A program made the position numbers and the translations under genes. A stretch of DNA of 64,000 bases from positions 3,224,001 through 3,288,000 of the forward strand of contig NZ_CP081496.1 of the NCBI RefSeq assembly GCF_019774615.1. Direction: 5' to 3'. Under the pieces are notes generated by a model. The model worked only from the letters and a program-made list of their open reading frames with translations. It had not been told where the DNA came from and did no database searches. Each line of letters starts with the position of its first letter. Position 1 is the stretch's first letter. This document shows, piece after piece, positions 7,106-16,207 of the stretch. The stretch comes from Streptomyces sp. BHT-5-2 (GTDB taxonomy: Bacteria; Actinomycetota; Actinomycetes; Streptomycetales; Streptomycetaceae).

Positions 7106-9518
7106 GTGACAGGTCTCGCCGGGGAAGTCCTCGCGGATCCGGTCGGCCTGGTCGTGCGGCTGATCGGGAACGTCGAAAAGCACCTGCCCGCCGAGCGCGT
7201 CCGCGACATCGTCCTCACGGTCGTACGCGCACGAGCCGGCCGCCGCAGCCTCGCCCAGGCCCTGCACGACGACCCGTCACTGTTGCTGACCGGACAGCCA
7301 CCGGCGCCCTACTACGTCGCGAAACTGCTGATGGCCCTGCACGAGGCCGGCGCCCAGAACGTCGCGCTGCCCCGCTGCGGCGAGTGCGGCCGCGCATGCG
7401 GCTACGTCGGCAGCAGCAAAGGTGGGCACTGAGGCTGCTCGCGCTGCTTCGACAAGCCCGCCGTCTGCGCGGGATGCCATGAAGAGCGACGCGTCGTCAG
7501 CAGGGACCGTCACGGCGAGCCCCGCTGCACGAACTGCCCGGACACCGAAGGCGATCCGCTCCAGGAACTCACCGAACTCGTCACGGGCCTCGATCCCGCC
7601 CTCAACGACGACGTGGTCCTGGCTGCGCTCGGGCGGGCCACCGTCCGGCCCGCCGGCCAGCGCCGCCTGGCTTGGGTGGTCGTCGCCCGTCCTGAGCTGC
7701 TGACCGGCGCCGGTTACGAAGCTCCCACCCCGGCCGCCCTGCGGTTCGTCGACGAGCCTCGTCAAGGCCGGGGCGACCAAGGTCGTCCGACCGGCCTGCC
7801 CGCGTTGCCACGGAGTGGAGGCGCTGTCCAAGCTGCTGGACGGTAAGAGGATCTGCCGGGCCTGCTTCGCCCACCACGCAGCCGTCCCCTGCTTCGGCTG
7901 CGGCGCCGTGCGCGAACCCGCCACACGCGACGCCGAGGGTCGACCGCTGTGTCCGAACTGCATGATCAGACAGCCCGAGAACCTGGAGGAGTGCGTCGGC
8001 TGCGGCCGACGCAAGCCCGTCGCGAACCGGCTGCCTGATGGCCCACGCTGCCAGAACTGCCGGCCGAGGACTACCGCGGAGTGCGGCATCTGCAGGCGGA
8101 CGGCGCTCTGCGACATGTCCCGGGCCACCGGCCAGCCCTGGTGCGACCGCTGCCAGCAGCGATGGGTGGCCTGCAGCGGCTGCGGCACCGTCGCCCAGGC
8201 CCGCAGCGGAACCTGGGAGGAGCCGTTGTGCGCGAAGTGCACCAACCCCGACCCGGACTTCTGGGGCCGCTGCCCGGTTTGCACCATCACCTGGCAGCTC
8301 AGCACCCGCCCCTGCCAGCGATGCGTCCTCGACCAGCAAGTACGTGACCTCCTCGGCGGCCCGGACGGGGCCATCCGCCCCGAACACGCCCCGTTCCACG
8401 ACGCGTTGACGAGCGCCGAGCGTCCCGACGTCGCCTTCGCCTGGGTCTCCCGCTCCAAGGCCCGTGACCTCCTGGAACGCATAGGCCGCAACGAGCGGCC
8501 CGTTACCCACGAGGTCCTCGACGAACTGCCCCCGGGCAAGGTGCTGTCCCACCTGCGCAGTGTCCTGGTCGCGGCCGGCGCCCTGCCGCCCCGCGATGAG
8601 CGGCTTGTTGCCCTGGAGAAATGGATCACCGCGACGGTCCAGGCCCGCACCGACCTCGCAGAGCGCCGGATCCTGCACGGCTACGCGGTCTGGCACCACA
8701 TGCGCCGGCTCCGGCGCCGCCTCGGTGAAGACCACACCACCCGGCTCCAGGACCTGAACGTGCGCTGCCACGTCACCGCGGCGGGCAACCTCCCCGATTG
8801 GCTCGGCGGCGACGGGCTCACGCTGAGGACCTGCACCCAGACGGACCTGGAACGCTGGATGGCCGGCCCCACGGTCAGTTACCCCGACGAGACCGGCCAC
8901 TTCGTCCGCTGGTCGGTAAAGCACCGGCATGCTCGCGACCTGACCTACGGCACGGTCCGCTGAACAGGCCCGCTCAGCACCATCGACAGCGAGAAACGCT
9001 GGGCCGACGCCCGCCGCCTCCTCAACGACGACACCCTGCCGACCCCGGACCGCGTCGCTGGACTGCTGCTGATCCTCTACGCGCAGAAGATCGCCACCAT
9101 CAGCCAACTCACCGTCGATGACGTCGACTTCGACGGCGACACCGTCTCCATCACGTTCGGCACCTCGCCGGGCGTCCTCCCCGCACCGCTGGCCACCCTC
9201 GTCCGCGAGCTCGTCGCGACCCGTCGCGGCAAGGCCAAGATCGGCACCCCGAAGGACGCTCCCTGGCTCTTCCCCGGAGGTCAGCCGGGACGCCCCCTCG
9301 GCGACGACCGGATCGGCCAGCGCCTCCACAAGATCGGGATCCGGCCCAAGCAGGACCGCTCCACCGCGCTGTTCACCCTCGCCACCGAAGTGCCCGCCGC
9401 GATCCTCGCCCGGATGCTCGGGGTCCACATCAAAGTCGCCGTCCAGTGGCAACAGGCATCAGGCGGGGACTGGGCCGCCGACGTCAGCCGTCGCAACGGC
9501 GTCACGGAAACGGAATAG
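7106..9518 (+). pseudogene. Large zinc-ribbon protein with a degenerate tyrosine-recombinase tail (broken)
   Basis: An ancestral protein of about 800 residues can be read with three lesions: an in-frame TGA at 7430-7432 (GGH*GCSRC), a one-base frameshift near 7755, and an in-frame TGA at 8961-8963 (TVR*TGPLST). The middle holds many C-x-x-C ribbons (CGECGRACG, CSRCFDKPAVCAGCH, CPRCHG, CFGCGAVR, CVGCGRRK, CSGCGTVAQ, CPVCTITW). The last 180 residues follow a tyrosine-recombinase fold (LLLILYAQKIATISQLTVDD, then TALFTLATEVPAAILARMLG). The usual Arg, H-x-x-R and Tyr positions are not conserved, so it was probably a non-catalytic partner of the intact recombinase upstream. Both stops could derive from Trp (TGG to TGA). 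Confidence 0.65.
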
Positions 9519-9665
9519 CTATCTGCGGTTATCTATGACGGGACCTCTGCTTGTCAGATCTAGGTACTACGGGACAGCACGTTGTTGACGGCGGCGGCAC
9601 GCCAAGGCGTGCTTCCGCGGAACCAGGCGATGACCGGTGATTTCGGGCCCGCTCGGAGGGGCTAC

Positions 9666-10121
9666 TCAGCGGGCAGCCGGTGTGCGGTTGGGCGCCCATA
9701 GCTGGTCGGCGTCGCCGGCGGCGAGTCGGCCTCGGTAGACGTCGACCTTGCGAGCGATGAGTTTCAAGTTCTCCTGGAGTTCGGCAATCTTGGCGAGCAC
9801 CTGGTCATGATGCGATTCAAGCAAGTCCAATCGCTCGTCTTCGTTGCCTCGGCCCGCCGCGACGAGTTCGGCGTAGCGGCGGATGCCCTTTATAGGCATG
9901 CCGGTCGCCCGGAGCCTGGTGCAGATGGTGATCCACTCCAGGTCGAACTCGCGGTAGCGGCGCCGGCCGCCGTGGGTGCGGTCGACGGGGGTGACGACCA
10001 GGCCGGCGCGTTCGTAGTAGCGCAGGGTGTGCGTGCTCACTCCGGTACGGCGAGCAGCCTCGGCGATACTCAGCCCCGTCTCGGGCACGGGCTCGGGAAG
10101 TTGTTGGTTGACTTCGACCAC
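9666..10121 (-). CDS. MerR-family transcriptional regulator
   Basis: 151 residues. The winged HTH is textbook: LSIAEAARRTGVSTHTLRYY, ERAGLVV, then GRRRYREFDLEWITICTRLR. A dimerisation coiled coil follows (LESHHDQVLAKIAELQENLK). The C-terminus is short and lacks paired cysteines, so metal sensing is unlikely; it fits the group that senses organic stress or drugs. It is divergent from a DHA2 efflux gene, with 24 bases between start codons, and very likely controls that gene and itself. Confidence 0.85.
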   Translation of the reverse strand: MVEVNQQLPEPVPETGLSIAEAARRTGVSTHTLRYYERAGLVVTPVDRTHGGRRRYREFDLEWITICTRLRATGMPIKGIRRYAELVAAGRGNEDERLDLLESHHDQVLAKIAELQENLKLIARKVDVYRGRLAAGDADQLWAPNRTPAAR

Positions 10122-10145
10122 GCTCTAAAACTTAGCGTCCCGGAC
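10105..10145 (+). promoter_or_regulatory. Candidate MerR-controlled promoter of the efflux gene
   Basis: A TTGACT hexamer lies inside the first codons of merR on the plus strand. It is followed by an imperfect inverted repeat CGCT-N9-AGCG at about 10122-10138, just before the efflux ATG at 10146. MerR regulators bind a palindrome in an over-long -35/-10 spacer, and this layout fits. No ribosome site is visible before the ATG, so the transcript may be leaderless. The exact -10 is uncertain. Confidence 0.35.
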
Positions 10146-11615
10146 ATGCCCGAACCCATACCTGTACTCACTCCTCGCCGTCGACTCCTGGTGCTCGCGA
10201 TCTGCTGCGCCAGCGTGATCGTCGTGGTGATGGACATCTCCATCGTCAACGTCGCGCTACCGTCGATTCGTCGTGATCTGCACGCCTCAGTGTCCGGCCT
10301 GCAGTGGACGGTCGACGCCTACACCCTGGCGCTGGCCAGCTTCCTGGTGCTGGCCGGGTCCACCGCGGACCGCGTCGGCCGTCGGCGCGTGTTCCAGATC
10401 GGCCTAGCCGCCTTCGGGCTCGGCTCGTTGCTGTGCGGCCTGGCGCCGAGCATCAGTTGGCTGATCGTGGCGCGTACGCTGCAAGCCGTCGGTGGCACGA
10501 TGCTCAACCCGGTGGCGATGGCGATCGTCGCCACCACATTTTCCGACCCCGCTGAACGGGCCCGGGCGATCGGCGTGTTCGGGTCGATGACCGGCCTGTC
10601 TCTGGCGCTCGGTCCGATCATCGGCGGTGCCCTGGTCGATGGCCTCGGCTGGCACTCCGTCTTCTGGATCAACATACCGATCGTGGCCGCCGCGATCGTG
10701 TTCACCACACTGTTCGTACCCGAGTCCCGCGCCCCCCGGGCGCGCCGATTCGACCCGGTGGGCCAGATCTTGACGACCCTGGTCCTCGGCAGCGTCGTCT
10801 TTGCGATCATCGAATCCAAGGAGTTGAGCTGGTCCTCACCAGTCATCCTGGGCCTGCTCGCTGTGGCCGTGCTCGGCGTGCTCGGCGTCCTGGGCTACGA
10901 ACCACGCCGCGTCGACCCGCTGCTGGAGCTACGCCTGTTTCGCAGCGTGCCGTTCAGCTCGGCGATCCTGATGGCGCTCTTCGCACTGTGCGGGTTCGGC
11001 GCGTTTCTGTTCGTGACCACCCAGTACCTGCAGGACGTGCGCGGCATGTCGGCGCTGACGACCGGGCTATGCCTGCTCCCCGTCGGGGCGCTGGTCATTG
11101 TGCTCTCCCCGTTCGCAGGACGGCTGGTCGTCACACACGGTCGCAGGCTGCCGCTGGTGCTCGCCGGGGGCGCACTGGCGCTGGGCGGCGGCGCGTCGGT
11201 CTGGCTCGGACCGGCCACCCCTCTGCCGACCGTGCTCTCGATCTACCTACTGTTCGGCATCTTCCTGGGCACCGTCAACCCGCCGATCACCAACACAGCG
11301 GTCTCCGGAATGCCCCGCTCGATGGCCGGAGTGGCTACCTCGTTGGCCTCCGCTGGCCGGCAGACCGGCACCACCCTGGGCGTCGCGATCTCCGGAACGA
11401 TCGTGGGGTCGACCTTGCCCCGCGGCGGGACAACGTTCAGCAGCACGGAGCGCGGAGTGTGGTGGATGGTGGTCGGGCTGGGCCTGGGCATTGTGGTCTT
11501 GGGACTGTTCAGCACCACGGGCTGGGCCTTGGGCACCGCCGCGCGAGCTGCGGCACTGTTCAAGGAGGTGGACCGTGGCTCGGATCTTCGCGCCGCCTCT
11601 ATCGGCCGCCGTTGA
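10146..11615 (+). CDS. DHA2-family (EmrB/QacA-type) MFS drug efflux transporter
   Basis: 489 residues with about 14 hydrophobic helices. Signature segments of the 14-TM drug:H+ antiporter group are present: MDISIVNVALPSIRRDLHA in helix 1, LAGSTADRVGRRRVFQIGL (motif A) after helix 2, and WHSVFWINIPI after helix 6. It exports an unknown compound across the plasma membrane using the proton gradient. The ATG at 10146 is chosen because upstream in-frame codons lie within the divergent merR gene. Local control by MerR is expected from the shared promoter region. Confidence 0.88.
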   Translation: MPEPIPVLTPRRRLLVLAICCASVIVVVMDISIVNVALPSIRRDLHASVSGLQWTVDAYTLALASFLVLAGSTADRVGRRRVFQIGLAAFGLGSLLCGLAPSISWLIVARTLQAVGGTMLNPVAMAIVATTFSDPAERARAIGVFGSMTGLSLALGPIIGGALVDGLGWHSVFWINIPIVAAAIVFTTLFVPESRAPRARRFDPVGQILTTLVLGSVVFAIIESKELSWSSPVILGLLAVAVLGVLGVLGYEPRRVDPLLELRLFRSVPFSSAILMALFALCGFGAFLFVTTQYLQDVRGMSALTTGLCLLPVGALVIVLSPFAGRLVVTHGRRLPLVLAGGALALGGGASVWLGPATPLPTVLSIYLLFGIFLGTVNPPITNTAVSGMPRSMAGVATSLASAGRQTGTTLGVAISGTIVGSTLPRGGTTFSSTERGVWWMVVGLGLGIVVLGLFSTTGWALGTAARAAALFKEVDRGSDLRAASIGRR

Positions 11616-11676
11616 TCGGCAAAGCGGCACGCCACATACCAAGGACCCTCGCGGCCAACGCTGTTGACCTCAGTGA

Positions 11677-12336
11677 GCTCCGAAAGCGGACGGCACCCCC
11701 GCCGCGAGCAACGCCGACCTCATCCAGCAGGCATTCGGAGAGTTCCAATACCCGACTCCACCATCATCCCGCCCCGGCGGGGCCCAGGCCGAGCTTCTCG
11801 CCGAGGTCAACAAGCACGAGAGCGACCGCAACCTCGACCTCGTCCTCGCCGAGTTCCGAAACTACCAGCAAGTCATCCTCCCAGCAGGCCCCGGCGCCCG
11901 CAGCCTTACCGAGTTCTTCGCGCACGTCGACGCCAAACTCGACGCGACCGCCGCGAAGGCGCCGAAGACCCCGCGCAGTGACCGCGACGTGCTCAACCTG
12001 CTGACCAAACGCGCCAAGGTCCTCCACCTCGGCCCGGCGAACTACTGCTGGTTCACCGACCCGTCCCGGGCACTCTGCCTCAAGCTGGCCGGCACCCCGA
12101 CAGCGGACCGTCCACTGGTCGGGATGTGTGACGCCGCCCGCTGCCCGCAGGCCACCCACCACCCCTGCCACCGGCCTGTCTGGGCCGAGCACGCCGAACG
12201 CACCGAGACCTTCCTCGGCCAGCTCGGCACCACCCGCAAGACCGAACGCACCAGGCTCCAAGCCGATTACGACCGGGCCCTCCGCGTCGTCGCCGAGATC
12301 GACGCCGCCGGCACCACGGACGAGGAATCCGCATGA
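11677..12336 (+). pseudogene. C-terminal half of a Tn554 TnpB-like recombinase
   Basis: The frame opens after stop codons at 11665-11676 with no start and runs 220 residues to TGA 12336. It reads LIQQAFGEFQYPTPP, LIEs-like helices, then NLLTKRAKVLHLGPANYCWF and VGMCDAARCPQATHHPCHRP, a cysteine/histidine cluster, and a helical end (AEHAERTETFLGQLGTTRKT). This matches the zinc-bearing tail of the large recombinase in three-gene elements. The catalytic core is missing. The gene overlaps the next one by ATGA, as in intact elements. Confidence 0.6.
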
Positions 12337-12800
12337 GAATCTCCGCAACTCAGCGCACCGAGAACGAGAACCGCATCCGAGCCGCCATGGACCGGCTCCT
12401 CCGGGGCGAAATCCCGCCCGGCGGAAAGTGCGACATCAAGCCCCTCGCCAACGAAGCCGGCGTTGACCGCACCGCGTTCTACGGCACCCGGCCTTACGCT
12501 CACCTCCGCGTCGAGTTCGAACGACGGGTCCAGGCGCTGCACGACGCCGGCGAGATCCCCGACCCTCGCGAGGCTCAGATCGCACGGCTCAAGGCAGAGA
12601 GCCTCAAGCTCAAGGAACGGCTTGCTCAATCGGAGAAGACGATCGACGAGCTCACTGACTTCCGCAGCCAGGCCATGGCCCGCCTCGCCGCCCAGCACGA
12701 AGAAATCGTCCACCTCCGCGAAACCGTCGCCAAAACCAGCCGCGTCAGCCGCCTGCCCGCAGCACGATCGGCAACAACCGTCATCGGGTCGTGCAACTGA
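12333..12800 (+). CDS. TnpC-like accessory protein of a three-recombinase element (DUF6262-like)
   Basis: 155 residues, starting at an ATG that overlaps the upstream stop (ATGA). It begins with an HTH-like segment (CDIKPLANEAGVDRTAFYGT) and then a long coiled coil (IARLKAESLKLKERLAQSEK, then RLAAQHEEIVHLRETVAK). In Tn554-type and related actinobacterial elements the third gene is a small helical protein of this design that helps the two recombinases. Here its partner is truncated, so it is an orphan. The last residues overlap the convergent gene's end. Confidence 0.6.
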   Translation: MRISATQRTENENRIRAAMDRLLRGEIPPGGKCDIKPLANEAGVDRTAFYGTRPYAHLRVEFERRVQALHDAGEIPDPREAQIARLKAESLKLKERLAQSEKTIDELTDFRSQAMARLAAQHEEIVHLRETVAKTSRVSRLPAARSATTVIGSCN

Positions 12801-13221
12801 GATGCCGCCCCGTCATAGCTCGAAGCAAGGGCGCCGAGGACGCGACGACGAACAGACCGAAAAGAGTGATGGGCAGCAGTCCGACCGGTTGCAGCAGCCG
12901 CGTCGGATCATCCTGAAGCCATGGCCAGTTACCGATCCAGTTCGCGGAGACGTCCAACGCCATCACGACGACGGCCAGCCAGACGCCTACCGGCCGCATG
13001 AGTGCCACCAGCACGACGACCAGCGGATCGAGGACCGCCAAACTGATGAAGAACGCCCGGAAGGAAACCTGCGGGAACGACGCATAGGCATGGATCCCGC
13101 CGCGAACCAGGTCAAGGAAATGAACGCAGGCACCTTGGAGGAAGCCGATCAAGTACACCGCGAGAACCCATCTCGCCCACAGTGGCTGACCACTCCATCG
13201 TTCTCGCACTCGCCCCCGCAT
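12781..13221 (-). CDS. Four-helix integral membrane protein, unknown function
   Basis: 146 residues with four hydrophobic segments: WVLAVYLIGFLQGACVHFLD, FFISLAVLDPLVVVLVALMR, GVWLAVVVMALDVSANWIGN and LLPITLFGLFVVASSAPLLR. No signal peptide or soluble domain. Codon bias is normal. It converges on the TnpC-like gene with a 20-base overlap, which suggests that gene's 3' end was moved here by recombination. The family is not recognised by name; similar small membrane proteins are frequent in Streptomyces. Confidence 0.65.
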   Translation of the reverse strand: MRGRVRERWSGQPLWARWVLAVYLIGFLQGACVHFLDLVRGGIHAYASFPQVSFRAFFISLAVLDPLVVVLVALMRPVGVWLAVVVMALDVSANWIGNWPWLQDDPTRLLQPVGLLPITLFGLFVVASSAPLLRAMTGRHLSCTTR

Positions 13222-13429
13222 CGGGCCAGCCTATGCAGATCGCCGCGCGTCAACGACACGGAGGGGCCACCACAGAACGAGAGTGATCTACATCACAGCA
13301 AGGCCGGTGGAATGCAACACGGCCGGTGGTCTGCGCTGCGAATGCCTCGTCCGCACGCACCCAGCGCAATCACCACACGGATCCATCCGCACACGGCCTC
13401 TGCGGACACAAGCCGACTGTTCATCACCG

Positions 13430-13945
13430 ACGCTGTCCTCACCGACGCTGCCCCCGCACATCGCCCAGGTCATCGCCGGACACCAGGACATCAACGTCAC
13501 CCTCGGCTACAAGGCGGTCTATCCCGACGAGGCCGGCCAAGCCCATCTGGCCTTTCTAGCCCGCCGACGAGCCATGCGGCCAACCGATGAATACCGCGTC
13601 CCCACCGACGAGAAGTGGACCGAGTTCCTCGGCCACTTCGAACGACGCAAAGTCTCCATCGGTACCTGCGGCCGCTCGTTCAGCACCCCCTGCATCCACG
13701 AACACGCCTGCGTCCGCCGCCCCATGCTCTGGCCCGACCCCGCCCAACGCGACCGGATGGTGGAGATCCGCGACAACCTCCACGCTCGCATCGCGGAGGC
13801 CGAGCGAGAGGGCTGGCTCGGTGAGGCCGAAGGGCTGCGAGTCAGCCTCGCCGGCGCCGAGGACAAGCTCGCCCAACTCGACCGCCGTCGCGGCAACGGC
13901 GCCCCCGTCGACCTTGGCATCCCCACCCATCATCACGGCAAGTAA
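13430..13945 (+). pseudogene. C-terminal fragment of a tyrosine recombinase with zinc tail
   Basis: The frame reads LPPHIAQVIAGHQDINVTLG and YKAVYPDEA, the last catalytic block, with the G-H of the H/W position and Tyr in LGYKAVYP. A tail follows: ERRKVSIGTCGRSFSTPCIH, EHACVRRPMLWPD and RMVEIRDNLHARIAEAEREG. Upstream sequence (13283-13430) has no recognisable recombinase content, so the Arg and H-x-x-R parts are lost. It is the third remnant of this recombinase type within 12 kb. Confidence 0.6.
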
Positions 13946-13980
13946 GGTGTCAAAATCGAGTGGCTGCTGACACTGGAAGG

Positions 13981-14814
13981 ATGGACACGTTGCATGACTG
14001 GGAGCTGAGCAGGAAGTTTGACAGCACCTCGGGCGAAGTACATTGGGACAGGCTCGGTGATCCGAACGCCGCGCCGGTGATTCTCCTGCACGGCACTCCC
14101 TTCTCCTCTTACGTCTGGCGCGGTGTCGCCCGCGCGCTCGCGGCGCATCACCAGGTGTTCGTCTGGGACATGCCCGGCTACGGAGCTTCGGCAAAATTCG
14201 ATGGGCAGGACGTCTCACTGGCTGCTCAGAGCCGAGTCTTCACTGAGTTGCTGGACTATTGGGGGCTGTCCGAACCTCTCGTTGCGGCACACGATTTCGG
14301 CGGCGCCGTTGCCCTGCGCGCCCATCTGCTACACGGCGTGCGATATCGACGACTTGCACTGGTCGACCCGGTCGCCTTGGCACCCTGGGGCTCACCGTTC
14401 TTCCGCCTGGTCGGCGAGCACTTCAAGGTCTTCGAGCAGCTGCCGCCCAACCTGCACCGTGTCCTCGTACGCGAATACATCAGCTCGGCCAGCAGTCCTG
14501 GGCTCCACCCGGCGGTCCTCGACCCGCTAGTCGAACCTTGGCTCGGTGATGACGGTCAGCGGGCCTTCTACCGCCAGATCGCGCAGGCAGACCAACGCTT
14601 CACCGATGAGATCCAAGGACATTACGGGTCCATCGACCTCCCGGTCCTGGTGTGTTGGGGAGAGGACGACAAGTGGATCCCCGTGGCCAAGGCGCACGAG
14701 TTGGTGACCAGCATCCCGGCAGCCGAGCTGCATTTGCTTCCTGGCGCCGGCCACCTGGTCCAAGAAGACACCCCGGCCGAACTCACTGCAGCTCTGTTGA
14801 GCTTTCTCACTTAG
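13981..14814 (+). CDS. Alpha/beta hydrolase with Asp nucleophile (dehalogenase/epoxide-hydrolase-like)
   Basis: 277 residues from ATG 13981 (GGAAGG abuts it); an in-frame GTG at 13960 is an alternative. Elements of the fold are all visible: HGTPFSSYVWR oxyanion loop, nucleophile elbow AAHDFGGAVA, acid in CWGEDDKWIP, and catalytic His in LPGAGHLVQED. The elbow has Asp, not Ser, as in haloalkane and haloacetate dehalogenases and epoxide hydrolases, which form an ester with aspartate. A chloroperoxidase- or esterase-like role is therefore unlikely. Cytosolic. The gene follows a recombinase remnant and is probably cargo. Confidence 0.75.
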   Translation: MDTLHDWELSRKFDSTSGEVHWDRLGDPNAAPVILLHGTPFSSYVWRGVARALAAHHQVFVWDMPGYGASAKFDGQDVSLAAQSRVFTELLDYWGLSEPLVAAHDFGGAVALRAHLLHGVRYRRLALVDPVALAPWGSPFFRLVGEHFKVFEQLPPNLHRVLVREYISSASSPGLHPAVLDPLVEPWLGDDGQRAFYRQIAQADQRFTDEIQGHYGSIDLPVLVCWGEDDKWIPVAKAHELVTSIPAAELHLLPGAGHLVQEDTPAELTAALLSFLT

Positions 14815-14892
14815 AACTCCTAACGGAATGCGCTGGTCGGAGCGGCCCTGCGAGTCCTGCATGATTGCCTGGAGGGGTCTTCCGTTCTAGGA

Positions 14893-15306
14893 GTGTGTGT
14901 GGTCGAGGGCAAGGCGGTGGAACTGATCCACCTGGCCGATCATGAGAACAGCGTTGTCGTCAGAGTGCTCGGTCGCCGTGATTCGGGCGAGCTCGACGCC
15001 GAGGTCATCATCGCGAGCACCTTCTGCAACGGTCGACTCGGCCTCTGCCTGGCGCCCAAAGACGTTGAAGACTGGGCGAACGCCTTGGACGGGCTCGCCG
15101 CCGGTCGCAGCATCTGCTGGATGACCGATGTACGCAACCCCGAGATCAACATCGAGTTCAATACTCAGTTCTCGGTTCCTCTGATCACGGTGGAGGACGT
15201 CCAAGGCTCCGGGACGGCCATGGCCGTCCCGGTGGATCTGCCGGACGGCTGGGTCGAAGAGCAGCACCGGTACTTGGAGCGCGTCCGTCAGCTGTCGCCG
15301 CAGTAG
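14893..15306 (+). CDS. DUF5959-like protein
   Basis: About 137 residues (possible start GTG 14893 or 14899). The pattern VELIHLADHENSVVVRVLGR, DAEVIIASTFCNGRLGLCLA, then PLITVEDVQGSGT and WVEEQHRYLERVRQL matches the small actinobacterial DUF5959 family, whose function is unknown. Its stop codon is TAG at 15304-15306. The TA belongs to the target duplication of the neighbouring IS and the G to the IS end. Without the IS the codon would be TAA, so the insertion left the protein unchanged. Confidence 0.65.
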   Translation: MCVVEGKAVELIHLADHENSVVVRVLGRRDSGELDAEVIIASTFCNGRLGLCLAPKDVEDWANALDGLAAGRSICWMTDVRNPEINIEFNTQFSVPLITVEDVQGSGTAMAVPVDLPDGWVEEQHRYLERVRQLSPQ

Positions 15307-16205
15307 ACCCATTACGGACAGCTCTGCCCGAGCTGAACCAGCCGGCGCCAGCAGATCAGCGCACATCCGAGGGTGAGGAAGGCTTCGTGGATGTCGTCGC
15401 GTATCTCCCAGCGGATCCGCAGGCGGCGGAACCAGTGCAGGTGGGCGAAGGCGCGTTCCACGACCCAGCGTTGGGTTCCAAGGCCGGAGCCGTGCTCGGT
15501 GCCCCGGCGGGCGATCAGCGGTTTCACGCCGAGCGTGCGGACGAGCCGGCGGTACTTGTCGTGGTCGTAACCGCGGTCGCCGAGCACGATCTCAGGGCGG
15601 CGGCGGGGGCGGCCGCGCTTGCCGCGTACGGGCGGCACTGCTTCGAGTAGCGGGATGAGCTGGGTGACGTCGTTGCGGTTGCCGCCGGTCAGGGTGGCGG
15701 CGAGGGGGATGCCGGTTGCGTCGGTGATCAGGTGGTGTTTGCTGCCCTTCCTGCCCCGGTCGACAGGACTTCGTCCCGTCTTGGGGCCCCTTTTAAGGCC
15801 CGGATGTGGGAGCCGTCAACCGCCGCCCGGGAGAAGTCCAGGGCGTTCGCGCTGCGGAGCTTGGCGAGGAGGACCCCGTGCAGCCGGGGCCACACGCCGG
15901 CCTTGGTCCACTCAGCCAGGCGCCGCCAGCACGTCATGCCCGAGCCGAAACCGAGCTCCTGCGGCAGGTGTTCCCAGGCGATCCCGGTATGCAGCACGAA
16001 CAGGATCCCCTGGAAGACCAGCCGGTCTGGATGCCGCTTGCGTCCCGGATACCGAACGCGACGTTCCACCTTCGGCAGCAGCGGCTCGACCACCGCCCAC
16101 AACTCGTCATCAGCTTCCCACGGCTTCGGCCGAACCACCCCACACCCCCGGATCAACGGTCCCGGAGCGATCCAATCACCTCGAAGATCATTTCGTTAGG
16201 GGCTC
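15306..16205. mobile_element. IS5-family insertion sequence (copy A)
   Basis: About 900 bp between two TA dinucleotides (15304-15305 and 16206-16207), the expected 2-bp duplication. The ends form an imperfect inverted repeat: GACCCATTACGGA at the left, GAGCCCCTAACGA inward from the right. One transposase lies on the minus strand in two overlapping frames. The element landed exactly in the stop codon of the DUF5959-like gene. Confidence 0.7.
15312..16156 (-). CDS. IS5-family transposase, two frames joined by -1 frameshifting
   Basis: Frame A (16156 down to 15728) encodes the N-terminal DNA-binding and first catalytic part (WAVVEPLLPKVERRVRYPGR, then AVDGSHIRALKG with the first Asp). Frame B continues one base back as KTGRSPVDRGRKGSKHHLIT and carries the second Asp (LGDRGYDHDKYRR) and the Glu (VVERAFAHLHWFRRL). 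The switch occurs at TTAAAAGGGG, an A-run next to a G-run as used for programmed -1 slippage in this IS group. All three DDE residues are present, so the element may be active. Confidence 0.8.
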
Positions 16206-16207
16206 TA

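Noticed and set aside
7430..7432. TGA recoding as selenocysteine or programmed readthrough
   Set aside because: No SECIS-like hairpin seen, and the gene also carries a frameshift and a second TGA, so decay is simpler.
7602..9452. 616-codon open frame on the minus strand opposite the zinc-ribbon pseudogene
   Set aside because: It mirrors the codon structure of the plus-strand gene, has no ribosome site and shows no domain; a high-G+C antisense shadow.
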